Positions 43,890 to 54,393 of a stretch of DNA of 64,000 nucleotides are shown here, piece by piece (the first letter of the stretch is position 1; each line of letters starts with the position of its first letter). A program made the position numbers and the translations under genes. The stretch comes from Aeromonas schubertii (GTDB taxonomy: Bacteria > Pseudomonadota > Gammaproteobacteria > Enterobacterales > Aeromonadaceae), in contig NZ_CDDB01000097.1 of NCBI RefSeq assembly GCF_000820105.1, positions 21,075-85,074 of the forward strand, written 5' to 3'. Below the pieces are notes generated by a model. It did no database searches. It was not told the DNA's origin and saw nothing but the letters and a program-made list of their open reading frames with translations.

Positions 43890-44814
43890 GTTGCCAGACC
43901 TGGATCAACTTACTCAGGTCAGGCGTGCCGTCAGCGGCCAGCAGATCCTCGGCCAGCCAGCGTCGGGTATCGAGGCCGGGAGCCTGCTGCGGGGCCCACT
44001 GCTGCCCGAGGCGGGCCAGTTGGCCGAGGCCCAGGCCCGATTCGAAGCAGGAGGAGACGATCACCTTGAGACGCAGTTCACTGGCCCGGCTGACCAGCGC
44101 CTCGCAGCGGCAGAGGGATCCTAGCAGAGTGGGTTTGAGCACCAGGGCACGCAGTTGAGGGATGGGTTCCCACGGCTTGCCCTGGGCCAGCAGCTCGTCG
44201 AGGGCGATCGGCATGTTGGTGCGGGCGGCAACGAAGCGGATATCGTCGAAATCACCGCAGGGGTCTTCCAGATATTCGATGCGCGCGGGGTCGAGATGTT
44301 GGCAGAAGGCCCAGGCCTCCTCCCGGCTCCACCCCTGGTTGGCATCGAGGATCAGTTTGAGATCCGGGCGGCGATCGAGCAGCAAGTGGATAAGGGCCAG
44401 CTCGTCGCGCATGGGGTAACGAGCCACCTTGAGCTTGGCCTTGGCCGGTGTCTTGTGTAGCCACTCCTTCCAATGCTTGAGCAGTTCCTGGGGGGAGCCC
44501 TGGATCAGCGGATAGGGCTCGGGCAGGGGTTGCCCGGCATCGGGCCAGCTGCGGCGTGCACAGTCGAGACCGAACTGCACCGAGGGGAGGGTGGCGGTCA
44601 CCATCTCACCCCGAGCCACTCCCTTGAGGCAGGCCAGGGCCTGCTCTTGCGCTTCATCCAGGGTCTCACGGGAGAAGCCGGGCAGGGGGGCAATCTCCCC
44701 CCAGCCATTGCCGATGCGCACCAATAGGCCCTGACGTGCCGTCTCGACCCGGCCATGGAACGTCAGGGGTTGGGTAAAGGCGAGGCGGTAGCGATACAGG
44801 GCCAGCATGATCAC
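43882..44814 (-). CDS. menC: o-Succinylbenzoate synthase MenC
   Basis: A 310-residue enolase-superfamily enzyme that dehydrates SHCHC to o-succinylbenzoate. The catalytic Lys pair and metal ligands of the barrel are visible: KLKVARY (first Lys), LILDANQGW (Asp), EYLEDPC (Glu), ALDELLA (Asp/Glu) and LVLKPTL (second Lys). GTG at 44814 overlaps the menB stop (GTGA), which favours it; ATG 44808, two codons later, is equally compatible with homology. About the length of E. coli MenC (320). Confidence 0.94.
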   Translation of the reverse strand: MIMLALYRYRLAFTQPLTFHGRVETARQGLLVRIGNGWGEIAPLPGFSRETLDEAQEQALACLKGVARGEMVTATLPSVQFGLDCARRSWPDAGQPLPEPYPLIQGSPQELLKHWKEWLHKTPAKAKLKVARYPMRDELALIHLLLDRRPDLKLILDANQGWSREEAWAFCQHLDPARIEYLEDPCGDFDDIRFVAARTNMPIALDELLAQGKPWEPIPQLRALVLKPTLLGSLCRCEALVSRASELRLKVIVSSCFESGLGLGQLARLGQQWAPQQAPGLDTRRWLAEDLLAADGTPDLSKLIQVWQHD

Positions 44815-45671
44815 GGGTTCCGTTTGAACTTGGAAAAATCGGGGCGGCGCTTCTCATTGAAGGCGTTGCGTCCCTCCTGACCCTCGTCGGTCATGTAGAA
44901 CATCATGGTGGCGTTGCCCGCCAGCTCCTGCAGGCCGGCCTGACCGTCGCAGTCGGCATTGAGGGCCGCCTTCAGGCAGCGCAGTGCCATGGGGCTGTGT
45001 TGCAGCATCTCGCGGCACCAGCGTACCGTCTCACGCTCCAGCTCGGGCAGGGGCACGACCGTGTTGACCAGCCCCATATCGAGAGCCTGGGCCGCGTCGT
45101 AGAGGCGGCACAGGAACCAGATCTCCCGGGCCTTCTTCTGGCCGACGATGCGTGCCATGTAAGAGGCACCCCAGCCACCATCGAAGGAGCCCACCTTGGG
45201 GCCGGTCTGGCCAAACATGGCGTTCTCGGCGGCGATGGTGAGATCGCACATCATGTGCAGCACATGACCGCCGCCTACGGCGTAGCCGGCGACCATGGCC
45301 ACCACGGGTTTCGGGCAGGTACGGATGTCGCGCTGGAAGTCGAGCACGTTGAGGTGGTGCACGCCGGTATCGTCACGGTAGCCACCGTAGTCACCGCGGA
45401 TCTTCTGGTCACCGCCGGCACAGAAGGCCTTGTCGCCGAAGCCGGTGAGGATGATGGCGCCCACCTGGTCGTCGTAGCGTGCGTCGCTCAGGGCCTGAAT
45501 CATCTCCTTCACCGTCAGCGGGCGAAATGCGTTGCGTACCTGGGGACGGTTGATGGTGATCCTGGCGATCCCCTCGCTGGACTTGTGGTAGAGGATGTCC
45601 TCATAACCGCTGGAGCAGTCCTGCCACTCGACGGGGGCATAGAGTTGCGCTTCGGTCAGACCTTCAATCAT
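44811..45671 (-). CDS. menB: 1,4-Dihydroxy-2-naphthoyl-CoA synthase MenB
   Basis: A 286-residue crotonase-fold enzyme closing the naphthoquinone ring in menaquinone synthesis. Characteristic segments are [44 protein letters not shown] (oxyanion hole in the Gly-rich part), [15 protein letters not shown] and the C-terminal [19 protein letters not shown], all typical of MenB and shared with E. coli almost unchanged. It overlaps menH by eight bases upstream and menC by four downstream. Confidence 0.97.
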   Translation of the reverse strand: MIEGLTEAQLYAPVEWQDCSSGYEDILYHKSSEGIARITINRPQVRNAFRPLTVKEMIQALSDARYDDQVGAIILTGFGDKAFCAGGDQKIRGDYGGYRDDTGVHHLNVLDFQRDIRTCPKPVVAMVAGYAVGGGHVLHMMCDLTIAAENAMFGQTGPKVGSFDGGWGASYMARIVGQKKAREIWFLCRLYDAAQALDMGLVNTVVPLPELERETVRWCREMLQHSPMALRCLKAALNADCDGQAGLQELAGNATMMFYMTDEGQEGRNAFNEKRRPDFSKFKRNP

Positions 45672-46416
45672 GGCTCTTCTCTTCTGGTGGTGAAGCCCAG
45701 CGAGCCAGCTCGCGGGCGTAAGATTCGGGCAGGGTGGCGTGCAGGTTGTGCCCGCCCTCCAGAGTCCGATGGTCGATTGTGGAGCCCGGCCCTGCCAGCT
45801 GGCAAGCCAGGGTATGGAATTTGTGATCCCGCCGCCCCGAGAGGTAGGTGACCGGCAGACGGGTGGTCGACAGCCAGGGACGCAGATCCGGCTGCTGGCC
45901 GAGAGAGGTGGCCCGCAGCATGGCGGCGATGGCGACGCCGTCGTTATGGCGGCGCCGGGCTATTTGGGCGGTGCGCGCCGTCTCGTCCAGATCGGCGAAC
46001 ACCCCCTGGCGATACCAGTCGTCCAGCACGCGGGTCAGGGATTCTTCCTCAAAGCGTCTGGCCCAGGCCTCGTCGCGGGCCAGGCGGTCAGGGCGCCGCA
46101 CCAGCTCGAGCCCGGGATGGCAGTTTTCGAGCCAGAGGGCCTCGAGCCCGCTCGGCTCCTGGCTGGCGTGATAGAGGGCGAGGCGTCCTCCGAGGGAGTA
46201 GCCGACCAGCCGGTAGCGCTCGACACCGGCTTGGCGTAACTGTTGGCAAAGCCAGTCGTCGAACTCGGCGAAACCGGCGACGCGCACCCCTCTGTTGGCA
46301 CCGTGCCCCGGCAGGTCGAGGGGAAGTAGCGGGCCGGGGAGTGCGGCGGTGACGACCGACCAGTCGTCACCGCTGCCCAGCAGGCCGTGCAGCAGAACCG
46401 TGCTCACCTCAGCCAC
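45664..46416 (-). CDS. menH: SHCHC synthase MenH (alpha/beta hydrolase)
   Basis: A 250-residue alpha/beta-hydrolase that removes pyruvate from SEPHCHC to give SHCHC. The oxyanion region is [12 protein letters not shown], the nucleophile Ser is in GYSLGG, and the final His is in [11 protein letters not shown]. It starts with GTG 46416, overlapping the menD stop by eight bases. Gene order D-H-B-C-E is the same as in E. coli. Confidence 0.94.
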   Translation of the reverse strand: MAEVSTVLLHGLLGSGDDWSVVTAALPGPLLPLDLPGHGANRGVRVAGFAEFDDWLCQQLRQAGVERYRLVGYSLGGRLALYHASQEPSGLEALWLENCHPGLELVRRPDRLARDEAWARRFEEESLTRVLDDWYRQGVFADLDETARTAQIARRRHNDGVAIAAMLRATSLGQQPDLRPWLSTTRLPVTYLSGRRDHKFHTLACQLAGPGSTIDHRTLEGGHNLHATLPESYARELARWASPPEEKSHD

Positions 46417-48109
46417 GCAGCCGGCTCCCCAGAGTCTTGAGATCCTCGCTCACCTCGTCGCTCGGCACCCTGATTTCCAGCAGGGTGACGCCGCCACGCA
46501 GCGCCTCACGATACAACTGCTCGAAGCTGGCCAGGGTCTCGGGAGCATGATAGCCAAGGCCAAACATGGCGGCGGCGTGGGCAAAGTCGAGCCCGTGGGG
46601 CAGGCGATAGTAAGTGTCGCGCAGACCCGCCTCGGTGGGGACCGGCAGCATGTTGAAGATGCTGCCCCCGTCGTTGTTGAGCAGGATCACCACGAAAGGG
46701 TGAGGGCGCTTGGTGAGCAGGGCCAGGCTATTGAGATCGTGCAAGGCGCTGAGATCCCCGATCAGCAGGGTGGTCGGTCCATCGAAGCTCTCGGCGAAGC
46801 CGCAGGCGGTAGCGATGAGGCCATCGATGCCGGAGGCTCCGCGATTGGTCATCACCCTGGTTGGGCCCTGGCCCGGGGTGCCCAGCATGTCCATCAAACG
46901 GGCTGGCATGCTGTTGCCGACGAAGAGTTGCCCCTCGACCATGGCATTGAGGCGATGACACACCCCGAGCTCGGAGAAGCGATGGCTGGCCGCATCGATC
47001 AGGGCGGCAGTGCGCGCCAGGGGCTCGCTCAGGGTGTCCCAGCGCCGGGCTGGGGTGGTCACCGGATGGCTGGCGACAAATGCGCAGGGGGTACAGTGCA
47101 GACGGCGACGCAGCCGGTAGTCGGGGTCGAGGCGAGCGGGCTTGGGATCGATTAGCCAGTAATCTTGCCAGGCCTGGTCGCGCACGAAGTGACCCAGGCG
47201 CTTGGAGATGAGGCGGGCACCAAACTGGAGCAGCACCTCGGCCCGTCCCAGCGCCTCGCGAAAGCGAGGATCGTGCAGGGCGAGATCCGTGTGCAGCAGG
47301 CTGTGGGGGTGAAAGCGCAGCTGGCTCTGAAGATCCGCGATGAGAGGCCAGCCGAGCCGCTCGGCCAGCTCGGCCACGGCAGTCGCCTCGGCAGGATCCT
47401 CGATACGGCCGGCGATGATGAGCCCTCGTTTGCCGGCGAAGTGTTCCCAGTCAGGCTGGATATCGACCCTGTGCAGCGGGGCCTGCCAGGGGCTCCAGGG
47501 CGCATCGCCGTTCAGCCAGTCACCGAGGGGGGCCAGGTAGTCGCCATAGTTCCCATATGCGCCATCCGGATAGAGGGGCTCGGGGTACATGCAGTTGAAG
47601 TGCACGACCCCCGGAGTTTGCCGCTGGATGGCGATGGCCTGATCCACGGCACTCAGCACGAAGGCGGGAGCTATGGTGGGCGTCGGGCTCGGCAGGTTGA
47701 GCTGATAGACGGGGTAGCGGGCGAAGATCCCCTGCTGATCGATCGCCTGGTTGGCGCCGTTGTCGATGAGCTCGGCCGGCCGATCTGCCGAGAGGATCAC
47801 CAGTGGCACCCCGGTCAGCTGGGCCTCGGCCACGGCGGGCCAGAGATTGGCCACGGCGGTGCCCGAGGTGGTGATGATGGCAACCGGGCGTGCGCTCCCC
47901 TTGCCCAACCCGAGGGCAAAGAAACCCAGCCCCCGCTCGTCGAAGTGGAGGTGGGTACGCAGCCCCGGGTGGGTGGCGGCCACCATGGTCAGGGGGGCGC
48001 TGCGAGAACCCGGTGCCAGGGCCACGTCACGGACGCCGAGGCGGTAGAGCTCCTCCAGCAGCAGGGCGGCCCAGACATGGTTAAAGGTGGCGTGACAGGG
48101 ATCGAACAT
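46409..48109 (-). CDS. menD: SEPHCHC synthase MenD
   Basis: A 566-residue thiamine-diphosphate enzyme joining isochorismate and 2-oxoglutarate. The N-terminal PYR domain begins [21 protein letters not shown] and contains the catalytic-type Glu region [16 protein letters not shown]. The C-terminal PP domain has the ThDP-Mg motif [14 protein letters not shown] with the following [12 protein letters not shown]. The length agrees with E. coli (556). ATG 48109 is chosen by homology; the longer frame reaches into menF. Confidence 0.96.
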   Translation of the reverse strand: MFDPCHATFNHVWAALLLEELYRLGVRDVALAPGSRSAPLTMVAATHPGLRTHLHFDERGLGFFALGLGKGSARPVAIITTSGTAVANLWPAVAEAQLTGVPLVILSADRPAELIDNGANQAIDQQGIFARYPVYQLNLPSPTPTIAPAFVLSAVDQAIAIQRQTPGVVHFNCMYPEPLYPDGAYGNYGDYLAPLGDWLNGDAPWSPWQAPLHRVDIQPDWEHFAGKRGLIIAGRIEDPAEATAVAELAERLGWPLIADLQSQLRFHPHSLLHTDLALHDPRFREALGRAEVLLQFGARLISKRLGHFVRDQAWQDYWLIDPKPARLDPDYRLRRRLHCTPCAFVASHPVTTPARRWDTLSEPLARTAALIDAASHRFSELGVCHRLNAMVEGQLFVGNSMPARLMDMLGTPGQGPTRVMTNRGASGIDGLIATACGFAESFDGPTTLLIGDLSALHDLNSLALLTKRPHPFVVILLNNDGGSIFNMLPVPTEAGLRDTYYRLPHGLDFAHAAAMFGLGYHAPETLASFEQLYREALRGGVTLLEIRVPSDEVSEDLKTLGSRLRG

Positions 48110-48122
48110 GATGATTTCCGGG

Positions 48123-49439
48123 TTAGTCCTGCGCCAGCAGGGAGAGGACATTGTCTATCTTGTTGTCCAGCTCGGCCCACTCGGCCGAGGGCTCGGAGCC
48201 GGCGACGATACCGGCTCCGGCAAACAGGGTGACGGCATTGGCGTCGAGCAGGGCGCTTCGGATGGCCACCGAGAATTCGCTGGTGTCGCGGCTGAGCATG
48301 CCACAGGCGCCGGCGTACCAGCCACGGCGATAGGGCTCGTGGCGGCGGATGAAGTCGATGGCCGCCTCGCGGGGGGCGCCGCCCACAGCCGGGGTCGGGT
48401 GCAGGGCCGCCAGCAGTTGCCAATCCTCCACCCCGGGGTGCAGCTCGGCCTCGATATCGCACTTGAGGTGTTGCAGCAGGCGCAGCTTGAGGATGCGCGG
48501 CTCGGTGAGGCTGGTCTGCTGGGCCAGGGGGGCGAGGCGGCTCAGGATATCGGCGTGAACCAGCCGGTTCTCCAGCCGGTTCTTGTTGTCACTGAGCAGC
48601 TCGTGGGCGAGAGCCGCGTCGATGGCCTCGTCACCGCTGCGTCGTATGGTGCCGGCGAGGGCCTCGGTGAAGAGATGATGCCCCTCACGGCGATAGAGGC
48701 GCTCCGGTGAGCAGGAGATAAAGGCCTGTTCCTTTTCAAACTGAAAGCCGAAGTGGAAGCAGCCCTGTGCCCTGGCTCGCCAGGACTCCAGCATCTGCCA
48801 GGGGTCGACGGCGTGAGCGGTCTCGAGCCGGCTGGCGCGGGAGAGCACGACCTTGGGGGTGTGGGCCTGAAAGTCGGGGGCGGTGACCCGCTCTACCAGG
48901 TTGTGCCAGGTGGCAAAGTCCGGGGTGTCGTGCCGCAGGTAGCCCTGGCCTTGCATCGGCGTCAGGGGATGCTCCGGGCAGAGTGCCTGCAGCGCCTGCT
49001 TGGCGCGGGCGATCTCCTGCTCCCGCTCCCCCTCGTCGAGCAGCAGGTTGAGGCAAAGGCTCACCTCCTCCCCGCGGCGTACCAGCTCGATGCGCGGCAG
49101 GATCAGGCGGCAGGGGCCGAAGCCGGGCCAGCCCTCCCCGTCGGGATCGAAGGCGAGTCCACCGAAGTAACGAGGAGAGTCGGCACCGGAGAGGGACGTC
49201 TGATGACAGAGGGCGTCCAGCCTGGCCGGATCCCGGATCTCTCTAATGCATCCCAAAGTGGCATACTCGGGGCGATCGTCACCACGGGCGTGCCAATAGA
49301 TGCGGGGATAGAGGGGCTGGGACGAGAGCCAGCCGAGAAAAGAGTCTACGCGAGCCGGCACGCGCAACCGCACGAAACCGCAGGTTGCCTCATGACGCAA
49401 GGCGTCCAGCTGTTGCATGAGATGAGTGGGTGCCAACAT
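48123..49439 (-). CDS. menF: Isochorismate synthase MenF
   Basis: A 438-residue chorismate-binding enzyme producing isochorismate, the entry to menaquinone. The C-terminal catalytic domain contains [46 protein letters not shown] and the magnesium-binding [16 protein letters not shown] with its Glu residues. The N terminus is variable, as usual. It is the first gene of the minus-strand men operon, 13 bases before menD, and shares a 174-base regulatory region with the divergent menA. Confidence 0.95.
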   Translation of the reverse strand: MLAPTHLMQQLDALRHEATCGFVRLRVPARVDSFLGWLSSQPLYPRIYWHARGDDRPEYATLGCIREIRDPARLDALCHQTSLSGADSPRYFGGLAFDPDGEGWPGFGPCRLILPRIELVRRGEEVSLCLNLLLDEGEREQEIARAKQALQALCPEHPLTPMQGQGYLRHDTPDFATWHNLVERVTAPDFQAHTPKVVLSRASRLETAHAVDPWQMLESWRARAQGCFHFGFQFEKEQAFISCSPERLYRREGHHLFTEALAGTIRRSGDEAIDAALAHELLSDNKNRLENRLVHADILSRLAPLAQQTSLTEPRILKLRLLQHLKCDIEAELHPGVEDWQLLAALHPTPAVGGAPREAAIDFIRRHEPYRRGWYAGACGMLSRDTSEFSVAIRSALLDANAVTLFAGAGIVAGSEPSAEWAELDNKIDNVLSLLAQD

Positions 49440-49475
49440 GGATAGCGATTCGAGGGCCTACTTTGTGCCAAAAGG

Positions 49476-49524
49476 CGGACAATTCATATATATTAACTGC
49501 CCATTCTTCCATGTAAATTGTCCG
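49476..49524. promoter_or_regulatory. Inverted repeat in the menF-menA divergent promoter region
   Basis: CGGACAATT (49476-49484) and AATTGTCCG (49516-49524) are perfect nine-base inverted repeats with 31 bases between, enclosing the AT-rich TATATATTAA. Three helical turns of spacing suit a regulator bridging both arms. The element overlaps the likely menF promoter. Confidence 0.5.
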
Positions 49525-49613
49525 GACATCTAATCCTGAGCGTGCCCAGTATAGGCAAGGGGTCTCTCCCTGAACATCGACGGGATCAAGAACCGGTCGT
49601 TTGGCCATCGAAT

Positions 49614-50522
49614 ATGCGTAAAAAAATCAATGCCTGGGTGATGGCAGCTCGTCTGCGAACCCTTCCCCTGGCCTGTTCTTCGATCCTGCTGGGCAGTGGC
49701 CTGGCGGCCAGCCGTGGCAGTTTCGACGGGGCCATCATGGGGCTGGCCCTGTTGACGGCCATCCTGCTGCAGATCCTCTCCAACCTGGCGAACGACTACG
49801 GGGATGCCGTGTCGGGTGCCGACAACGGGGATCGAATCGGTCCGCAGCGGGCCGTGGTCTCGGGCCTTATTACCCGGGGCGAGATGGTGCGGGCCATGGC
49901 GCTGGTGGCGCTGGGCTCGGTAGCGAGCGGGCTGGGGCTGCTCATCACCGCCTTTGGCCATAACTGGCTCGATGTGCTGCTGTTTGTGGCGTTGGGTGGC
50001 TTCGCCATCATCGCCGCCATCACCTATACGGTGGGTAAGACCCCCTACGGCTACCGTGGGTTGGGAGATATCTCCGTCTTCCTCTTCTTCGGTCTGCTCG
50101 GGGTGCTCGGCTCCTTCTACCTCTTTACCCACAGCCTGAATTGGGAGCTGCTGCTGCCGGCGGCTGCCTGCGGTCTGCTCGCCACCGCCGTCCTCAACAT
50201 CAACAACGTGCGGGACATAGAGAGCGATGCGGCGAGCGGCAAGATTACCCTGGCGGTGCGCCTCGGCCGTGACAAGGCGATCGCCTACCACTGGGTGCTG
50301 CTGGGAGGGGCCGTGCTGCTGACGCTGATCTTCTTGTTGATCCATGGCGGCGGAGCCTGGCCCTGGATCTTCCTGCCGGCACTCAAGCCACTGACCGATG
50401 CGGCGCGCACCCTCTCTCAAACCCGGGATGGTGAGGTGCTGACCGGCGCCCTCAAGCGCACGGCCATGGGCTCGTTCCTCTACAGCCTGCTGCTCTCAGC
50501 CGGGCTGGCACTCGGAGCCTGA
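49614..50522 (+). CDS. menA: 1,4-Dihydroxy-2-naphthoate polyprenyltransferase MenA
   Basis: A 302-residue UbiA-superfamily membrane enzyme that attaches the polyprenyl chain to DHNA and yields demethylmenaquinone. Eight or nine membrane helices are predicted. The first Asp-rich prenyl-diphosphate motif is SNLANDYGDAVSGAD and the second is INNVRDIESDAASGK, both as in E. coli MenA (308 residues). ATG 49614 is chosen by homology. It is transcribed away from the rest of the men genes and ends in a strong terminator. Confidence 0.95.
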   Translation: MRKKINAWVMAARLRTLPLACSSILLGSGLAASRGSFDGAIMGLALLTAILLQILSNLANDYGDAVSGADNGDRIGPQRAVVSGLITRGEMVRAMALVALGSVASGLGLLITAFGHNWLDVLLFVALGGFAIIAAITYTVGKTPYGYRGLGDISVFLFFGLLGVLGSFYLFTHSLNWELLLPAAACGLLATAVLNINNVRDIESDAASGKITLAVRLGRDKAIAYHWVLLGGAVLLTLIFLLIHGGGAWPWIFLPALKPLTDAARTLSQTRDGEVLTGALKRTAMGSFLYSLLLSAGLALGA

Positions 50523-50531
50523 AACAGCAAA

Positions 50532-50557
50532 GCCGTCACCCTGTGACGGCTTTTTTC
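50532..50557 (+). terminator. Rho-independent terminator of menA
   Basis: Nine-base stem AGCCGTCAC/GTGACGGCT with loop CCT and a run of six T residues. Confidence 0.93.
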
Positions 50558-50569
50558 TATCCCCTGGAC

Positions 50570-52213
50570 CTAGTGGTGTGAAGGGGCGGCGGGTTGATCC
50601 TCGTGCAGCCGGAAGTCCGAGAGGCGTTGATCCAGATTACGCGAGAGGTCGGCCAGCAATTCGCTCTCTTGCGCCAGGTAGCTGGCCGATTGGGCCATCT
50701 CCTGGGCCGAGTCATTGATGCCGAGGACGTTGCGGTTCATCTCCTCGGCCACGGCGCTCTGCTCTTCGGCCGCCGTCGCTATCTGGGTCGCCATGTCGTT
50801 GACATGACGAATGTGATGGACGATGAGGTCCAGATCTCCCCCTGCCTTTTCTGACTGGGTGACGCTGCTCTCTGCCAGGGTCCGACTGGCCTCCATCGCC
50901 TGGGCGGCGCTCAGCGCCCGTTGTTGTAACTCGCTGATGGTGCTCTGTATCTCCTCGGTCGAGTGGCGAGTGCGGCCGGCCAGCTGGCGTACCTCATCGG
51001 CCACCACCGCAAAGCCACGCCCCTGCTCACCGGCCCTGGCCGCCTCGATGGCGGCGTTGAGCGCCAGCAGGTTGGTCTGCTCCGAGATGGCGCTGATGAC
51101 GGCGGTGACCTCGCTTATCTGCATTACCCCCTCCTTGAGCTGGTTGACCTGGGTAGTGGCTTGCTCTACCTCCCGAGCCAGGCTCTGGATGCCGCTGACG
51201 CTGGCGCTCACATCCCGGTTACCCAGACCGGCCTCGTCGGTGGCTTCCTTGGTGTCCTGGGCCGTGTTCTCGGCATGGCCCGCCACATCGGCGATGGTGG
51301 CGCTCATCTCGTTCATGGCAGTGGCCAGTTGCGAGAGTTGATCGCGCTGGTTGGTGACGGCCTGGCTGGTCTGCTCGGCAGAGGAGGCGATCCGCAAGGC
51401 GGCATCCGCCACCTCTCTGGCCCCCTGGCTGGCTTCTTGCAGGGCGCCACGAATGGCGCAGAGGCTCTGATTGGTGCAGGTGGCCAGTTGCCCCAGCTCG
51501 TCGCTTCCCTGCACCGGTACCGTCACCACCAGATCACCCCGGGCGACCCGGGCCATGGCCTGGTTGATGGCGGCCAGCGGATTGACGATGGAGCGGCTGA
51601 TGCCGTGGCCGAGTAATCCCATCAAGAGGGCGATGATCAGTGCGGCCCCCCCCATGCGCAGGAACTCATGCCACAGAGTGGACTGGATGTCGTGGATCAG
51701 GATGCCGGATCCCAGGATCCACCCCCATTCGGGGAAGCCGGTGACCCGGCTCATCTTGAGCAGGGATTCACCGTTGGGAGAGGGCCAGGGATACTCCAGG
51801 GTGCCGGAGCCGCCCCCCTGTGCCAGGGTCACCATCTGATTCCAGTGAGCACCTTGGGTGGCCGCACTGCCGCTGCCCATCTGCTGGCCTACCAGCTCAG
51901 GCTTGAGGGGGTGGACCAGCATATGGCGCTGCTCGTCGATGACGAAGAGGTAGTTATCCCCGTCGAAGCGCATGTTGTCGATCATGGCCCTGGCCTCGCG
52001 CTGGGCGATCTCCCTGGGTTGGGTGGCGGCCAGGTGGGCGATGCGGGTTCGAGCCAGGTCGAGCACGGCGGAGAGCCGGGCCTGGCGCTCTGCCAGCAGG
52101 TTGTCGTGCAGGCTGCTGGCCGAAATGGCCAGCATGGCCAGAAAGCCGAACAGGGCCAGCGCCAGCATCAGCCACAATTTGTGGCTGACGGCAATATTCC
52201 CGAGCCTTAACAT
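50570..52213 (-). CDS. Methyl-accepting chemotaxis protein with Cache sensor
   Basis: A 547-residue chemoreceptor. Membrane helices lie at about residues 13-32 and 186-206. Between them is a single-Cache (sCache_2) domain with [20 protein letters not shown] and [13 protein letters not shown], a type that often binds small organic acids. HAMP follows (about 207-260), then the signalling domain with the conserved hairpin tip [20 protein letters not shown] and [15 protein letters not shown]. No C-terminal CheR-binding pentapeptide is seen. Start has an AGGAGG ribosome binding site. Monocistronic. Confidence 0.94.
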   Translation of the reverse strand: MLRLGNIAVSHKLWLMLALALFGFLAMLAISASSLHDNLLAERQARLSAVLDLARTRIAHLAATQPREIAQREARAMIDNMRFDGDNYLFVIDEQRHMLVHPLKPELVGQQMGSGSAATQGAHWNQMVTLAQGGGSGTLEYPWPSPNGESLLKMSRVTGFPEWGWILGSGILIHDIQSTLWHEFLRMGGAALIIALLMGLLGHGISRSIVNPLAAINQAMARVARGDLVVTVPVQGSDELGQLATCTNQSLCAIRGALQEASQGAREVADAALRIASSAEQTSQAVTNQRDQLSQLATAMNEMSATIADVAGHAENTAQDTKEATDEAGLGNRDVSASVSGIQSLAREVEQATTQVNQLKEGVMQISEVTAVISAISEQTNLLALNAAIEAARAGEQGRGFAVVADEVRQLAGRTRHSTEEIQSTISELQQRALSAAQAMEASRTLAESSVTQSEKAGGDLDLIVHHIRHVNDMATQIATAAEEQSAVAEEMNRNVLGINDSAQEMAQSASYLAQESELLADLSRNLDQRLSDFRLHEDQPAAPSHH

Positions 52214-52383
52214 AGATCCTCCTTGACTGGGTTTCTGCAGAACCGTCGACGAGCTTATTGGATGATTGTTGCTCTATTGAGTCTAAGTCTTGATGATGGT
52301 CCGACCATGTGTCCAATCGGGGATGGGAGCAGGATCACATCTCGGGTCAAGGGTTCACAACAACAGATATAAAGAGGGAATTG

Positions 52384-54219
52384 ATGTCTGCCAGGAGTTA
52401 TTTTGACCAGTTGAACCGTGATTACCTTGCCGTGCACAGACGAAAGGAGGAGCTCTTCTGGTCCACCTACATGGGCACCAGCGACGATCACGCCGGTTTC
52501 ACCGCGGCCGAACAGGCCTACAAGGGGTTTTGCGCCAACCCGGTGCGGCTACCCGAGCTGAGGGCGGCCATCGAGCAGGCGGGTGACGACCCGCTACTGC
52601 TGGCCGGCCTCAAGGGCTGGCTCGCCTTCTTCGAGTGCAATGTGATTGAGGACGAGGAGGCCGCCCGTCTGATGGACGAGCTGGTGGTCGCGGAGTCGCA
52701 ACTGTTTGCCGCCCGCCGCGAGCTGGCTCTGACCCTGGTGGGCGAGCAGGGGGAGACTCTGCCGGGCTCTTTGCCGACCGCTTCCACCCTGATTGGGACC
52801 AGCTCAAGCGAGGCGTCGCGCCAGAGTGCCCTGACCCTGTTTCGCACCCTGGAGTTGTGGGTGGTCGACCACGGTTTTCTCGACATAGTGCGGCTGCGTA
52901 ACCGCTTCGCCCGGGCCATGGGCTATCGCAACTACTTCGACTACAAGGTGCACAAGAACGAGCAGATGAGCCCGGAGCAGCTCTTTGCCGTGCTCGACGA
53001 CTTTATCGCGCGCACCGACGAGCGCTGCTTTGCCAGTCTTTCCGAGCTCAGGCACAGCAAGGGGGAGGCCGCGCTGCTGCCCCATAACCTGCGTTACTTC
53101 TCCAGAGGGGATGTGATCCGGGAGCTCGACGCCTATGTGCCCTTCTCTCGTGCCCTGCGTGACTGGGTCGAGAGCTTCCGCCGTCTCGGCATCCAGTTCC
53201 GCGATGCGACCCTGACCCTGGATCTGCTCGAGCGCAGCGGCAAGTTTGAGAATGGCTTCTGCCACGGCCCGGTTCCGAGCCACTGGCAGGGAGATACCTG
53301 GGTTCCTGCCACGGTCAATTTCACCAGCCTGGCCCAGCCGAATCAGGTGGGTAGCGGCTGGAGTGGCCTCAACACCCTGTTCCACGAAGGCGGGCACGCG
53401 GCGCACTTTGCCAACGTGACCGGCAACTCCCCTTGCTTCTCTCAGGAGTTCCCGCCCACCTCCATGGCCTATGCCGAGACCCAGTCCATGTTCTGCGACA
53501 GCCTGCTGGGAGATGCCGACTGGCTCAAGCGTTATGCCCGCAGTGCCGCCGGGGAGGCGATTCCGGATTCCTTGATCCACCGTCTCATCGAGACCAGCCA
53601 GCCGATGCGCGCCTTCAACGAGCGTCAGATCGCCCTGGTGGCCTATTTCGAGTGGGATCTCTACCGTCTGGAGGAGGAGGCTCTGACCGGTGAGCGGGTG
53701 ATTGCCCTGGCTCGGGAGTGGGAGCTGCGCATCCTGGGGGTCGAGAGTCCGCGTCCCCTGTTGGCGATCCCGCACCTGCTTAACCAGGAGTCGGCCTGCG
53801 CCTATCACGGCTACCTGCTGGCGCAGATGGCGGTCGAGCAGACCCGCGCCTTCTTCCTGCGTCGCGACGGCTATCTGACCGATAACCCGAAGATCGGGCC
53901 GGATCTGGCCGCTCATTACTGGGCGCCCGGTAACGGCAAGAGCCATGACGAGACCCTGCAGAGCCTCACCGGAGAGGGGTTCAATGCCCGTTACCTGGCC
54001 GACGCGTGCAATCAGACGGTGGCGCAGGCGTGGCAGGAGGCCCAGGCCTGTATGGCCGCCGCTGCAGGTCGTTCGGCACCGGGGGAGGGGGCGCCCCTCA
54101 ACGCCGTGATCCGGGTCGTCCATGGCAATGAACCGATCGCCGATAACAGTGAGTCGGAGGCGGCCATGTTCGCCGATTTTGAAGCCTGGATTGCCAAACA
54201 CTATCCAGCGCATCGCTAG
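52384..54219 (+). CDS. M3-family oligoendopeptidase
   Basis: A 611-residue zinc peptidase of the thimet oligopeptidase/oligoendopeptidase F group, cytosolic (no signal peptide), hydrolysing short peptides. The zinc motif HEGGH is at residues 334-338, within LFHEGGHAAH, and the third ligand is probably E365 in MAYAETQS. The helical bowl around the active site accounts for the rest. ATG 52384 after AGAGGGAATT; the longer frame begins in the divergent promoter region shared with the chemoreceptor gene. A hairpin terminator follows. Confidence 0.92.
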   Translation: MSARSYFDQLNRDYLAVHRRKEELFWSTYMGTSDDHAGFTAAEQAYKGFCANPVRLPELRAAIEQAGDDPLLLAGLKGWLAFFECNVIEDEEAARLMDELVVAESQLFAARRELALTLVGEQGETLPGSLPTASTLIGTSSSEASRQSALTLFRTLELWVVDHGFLDIVRLRNRFARAMGYRNYFDYKVHKNEQMSPEQLFAVLDDFIARTDERCFASLSELRHSKGEAALLPHNLRYFSRGDVIRELDAYVPFSRALRDWVESFRRLGIQFRDATLTLDLLERSGKFENGFCHGPVPSHWQGDTWVPATVNFTSLAQPNQVGSGWSGLNTLFHEGGHAAHFANVTGNSPCFSQEFPPTSMAYAETQSMFCDSLLGDADWLKRYARSAAGEAIPDSLIHRLIETSQPMRAFNERQIALVAYFEWDLYRLEEEALTGERVIALAREWELRILGVESPRPLLAIPHLLNQESACAYHGYLLAQMAVEQTRAFFLRRDGYLTDNPKIGPDLAAHYWAPGNGKSHDETLQSLTGEGFNARYLADACNQTVAQAWQEAQACMAAAAGRSAPGEGAPLNAVIRVVHGNEPIADNSESEAAMFADFEAWIAKHYPAHR

Positions 54220-54226
54220 GCCCTCA

Positions 54227-54262
54227 TTGGCTCCTGTTTTCTCGACAGGAGCCAACTTCTTA
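54227..54262 (+). terminator. Terminator of the M3 peptidase gene
   Basis: Perfect eleven-base stem TTGGCTCCTGT/ACAGGAGCCAA with a seven-base loop, followed by CTTCTTA; the T run is imperfect. Confidence 0.7.
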
Positions 54263-54393
54263 CACTTCGTTACCTAATCACCCCGAAAATGTGTTCTACA
54301 TCAATGGAATAAGAGCGTTCCTGGCTCCAGTTTCCCTGTGGGTGGTCGATAAGCACTATGTTGAACACATCCCCCCATATTGAGGACAGCTCC

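Noticed and set aside
52214-54393. Sigma28 promoters for the two chemoreceptor genes
   Set aside because: Partial matches (TCCAATAA with TCAA on the minus strand; GTCGATAA with TCCA on the plus strand) have a wrong spacing or a poor -35, so they are not listed as features.
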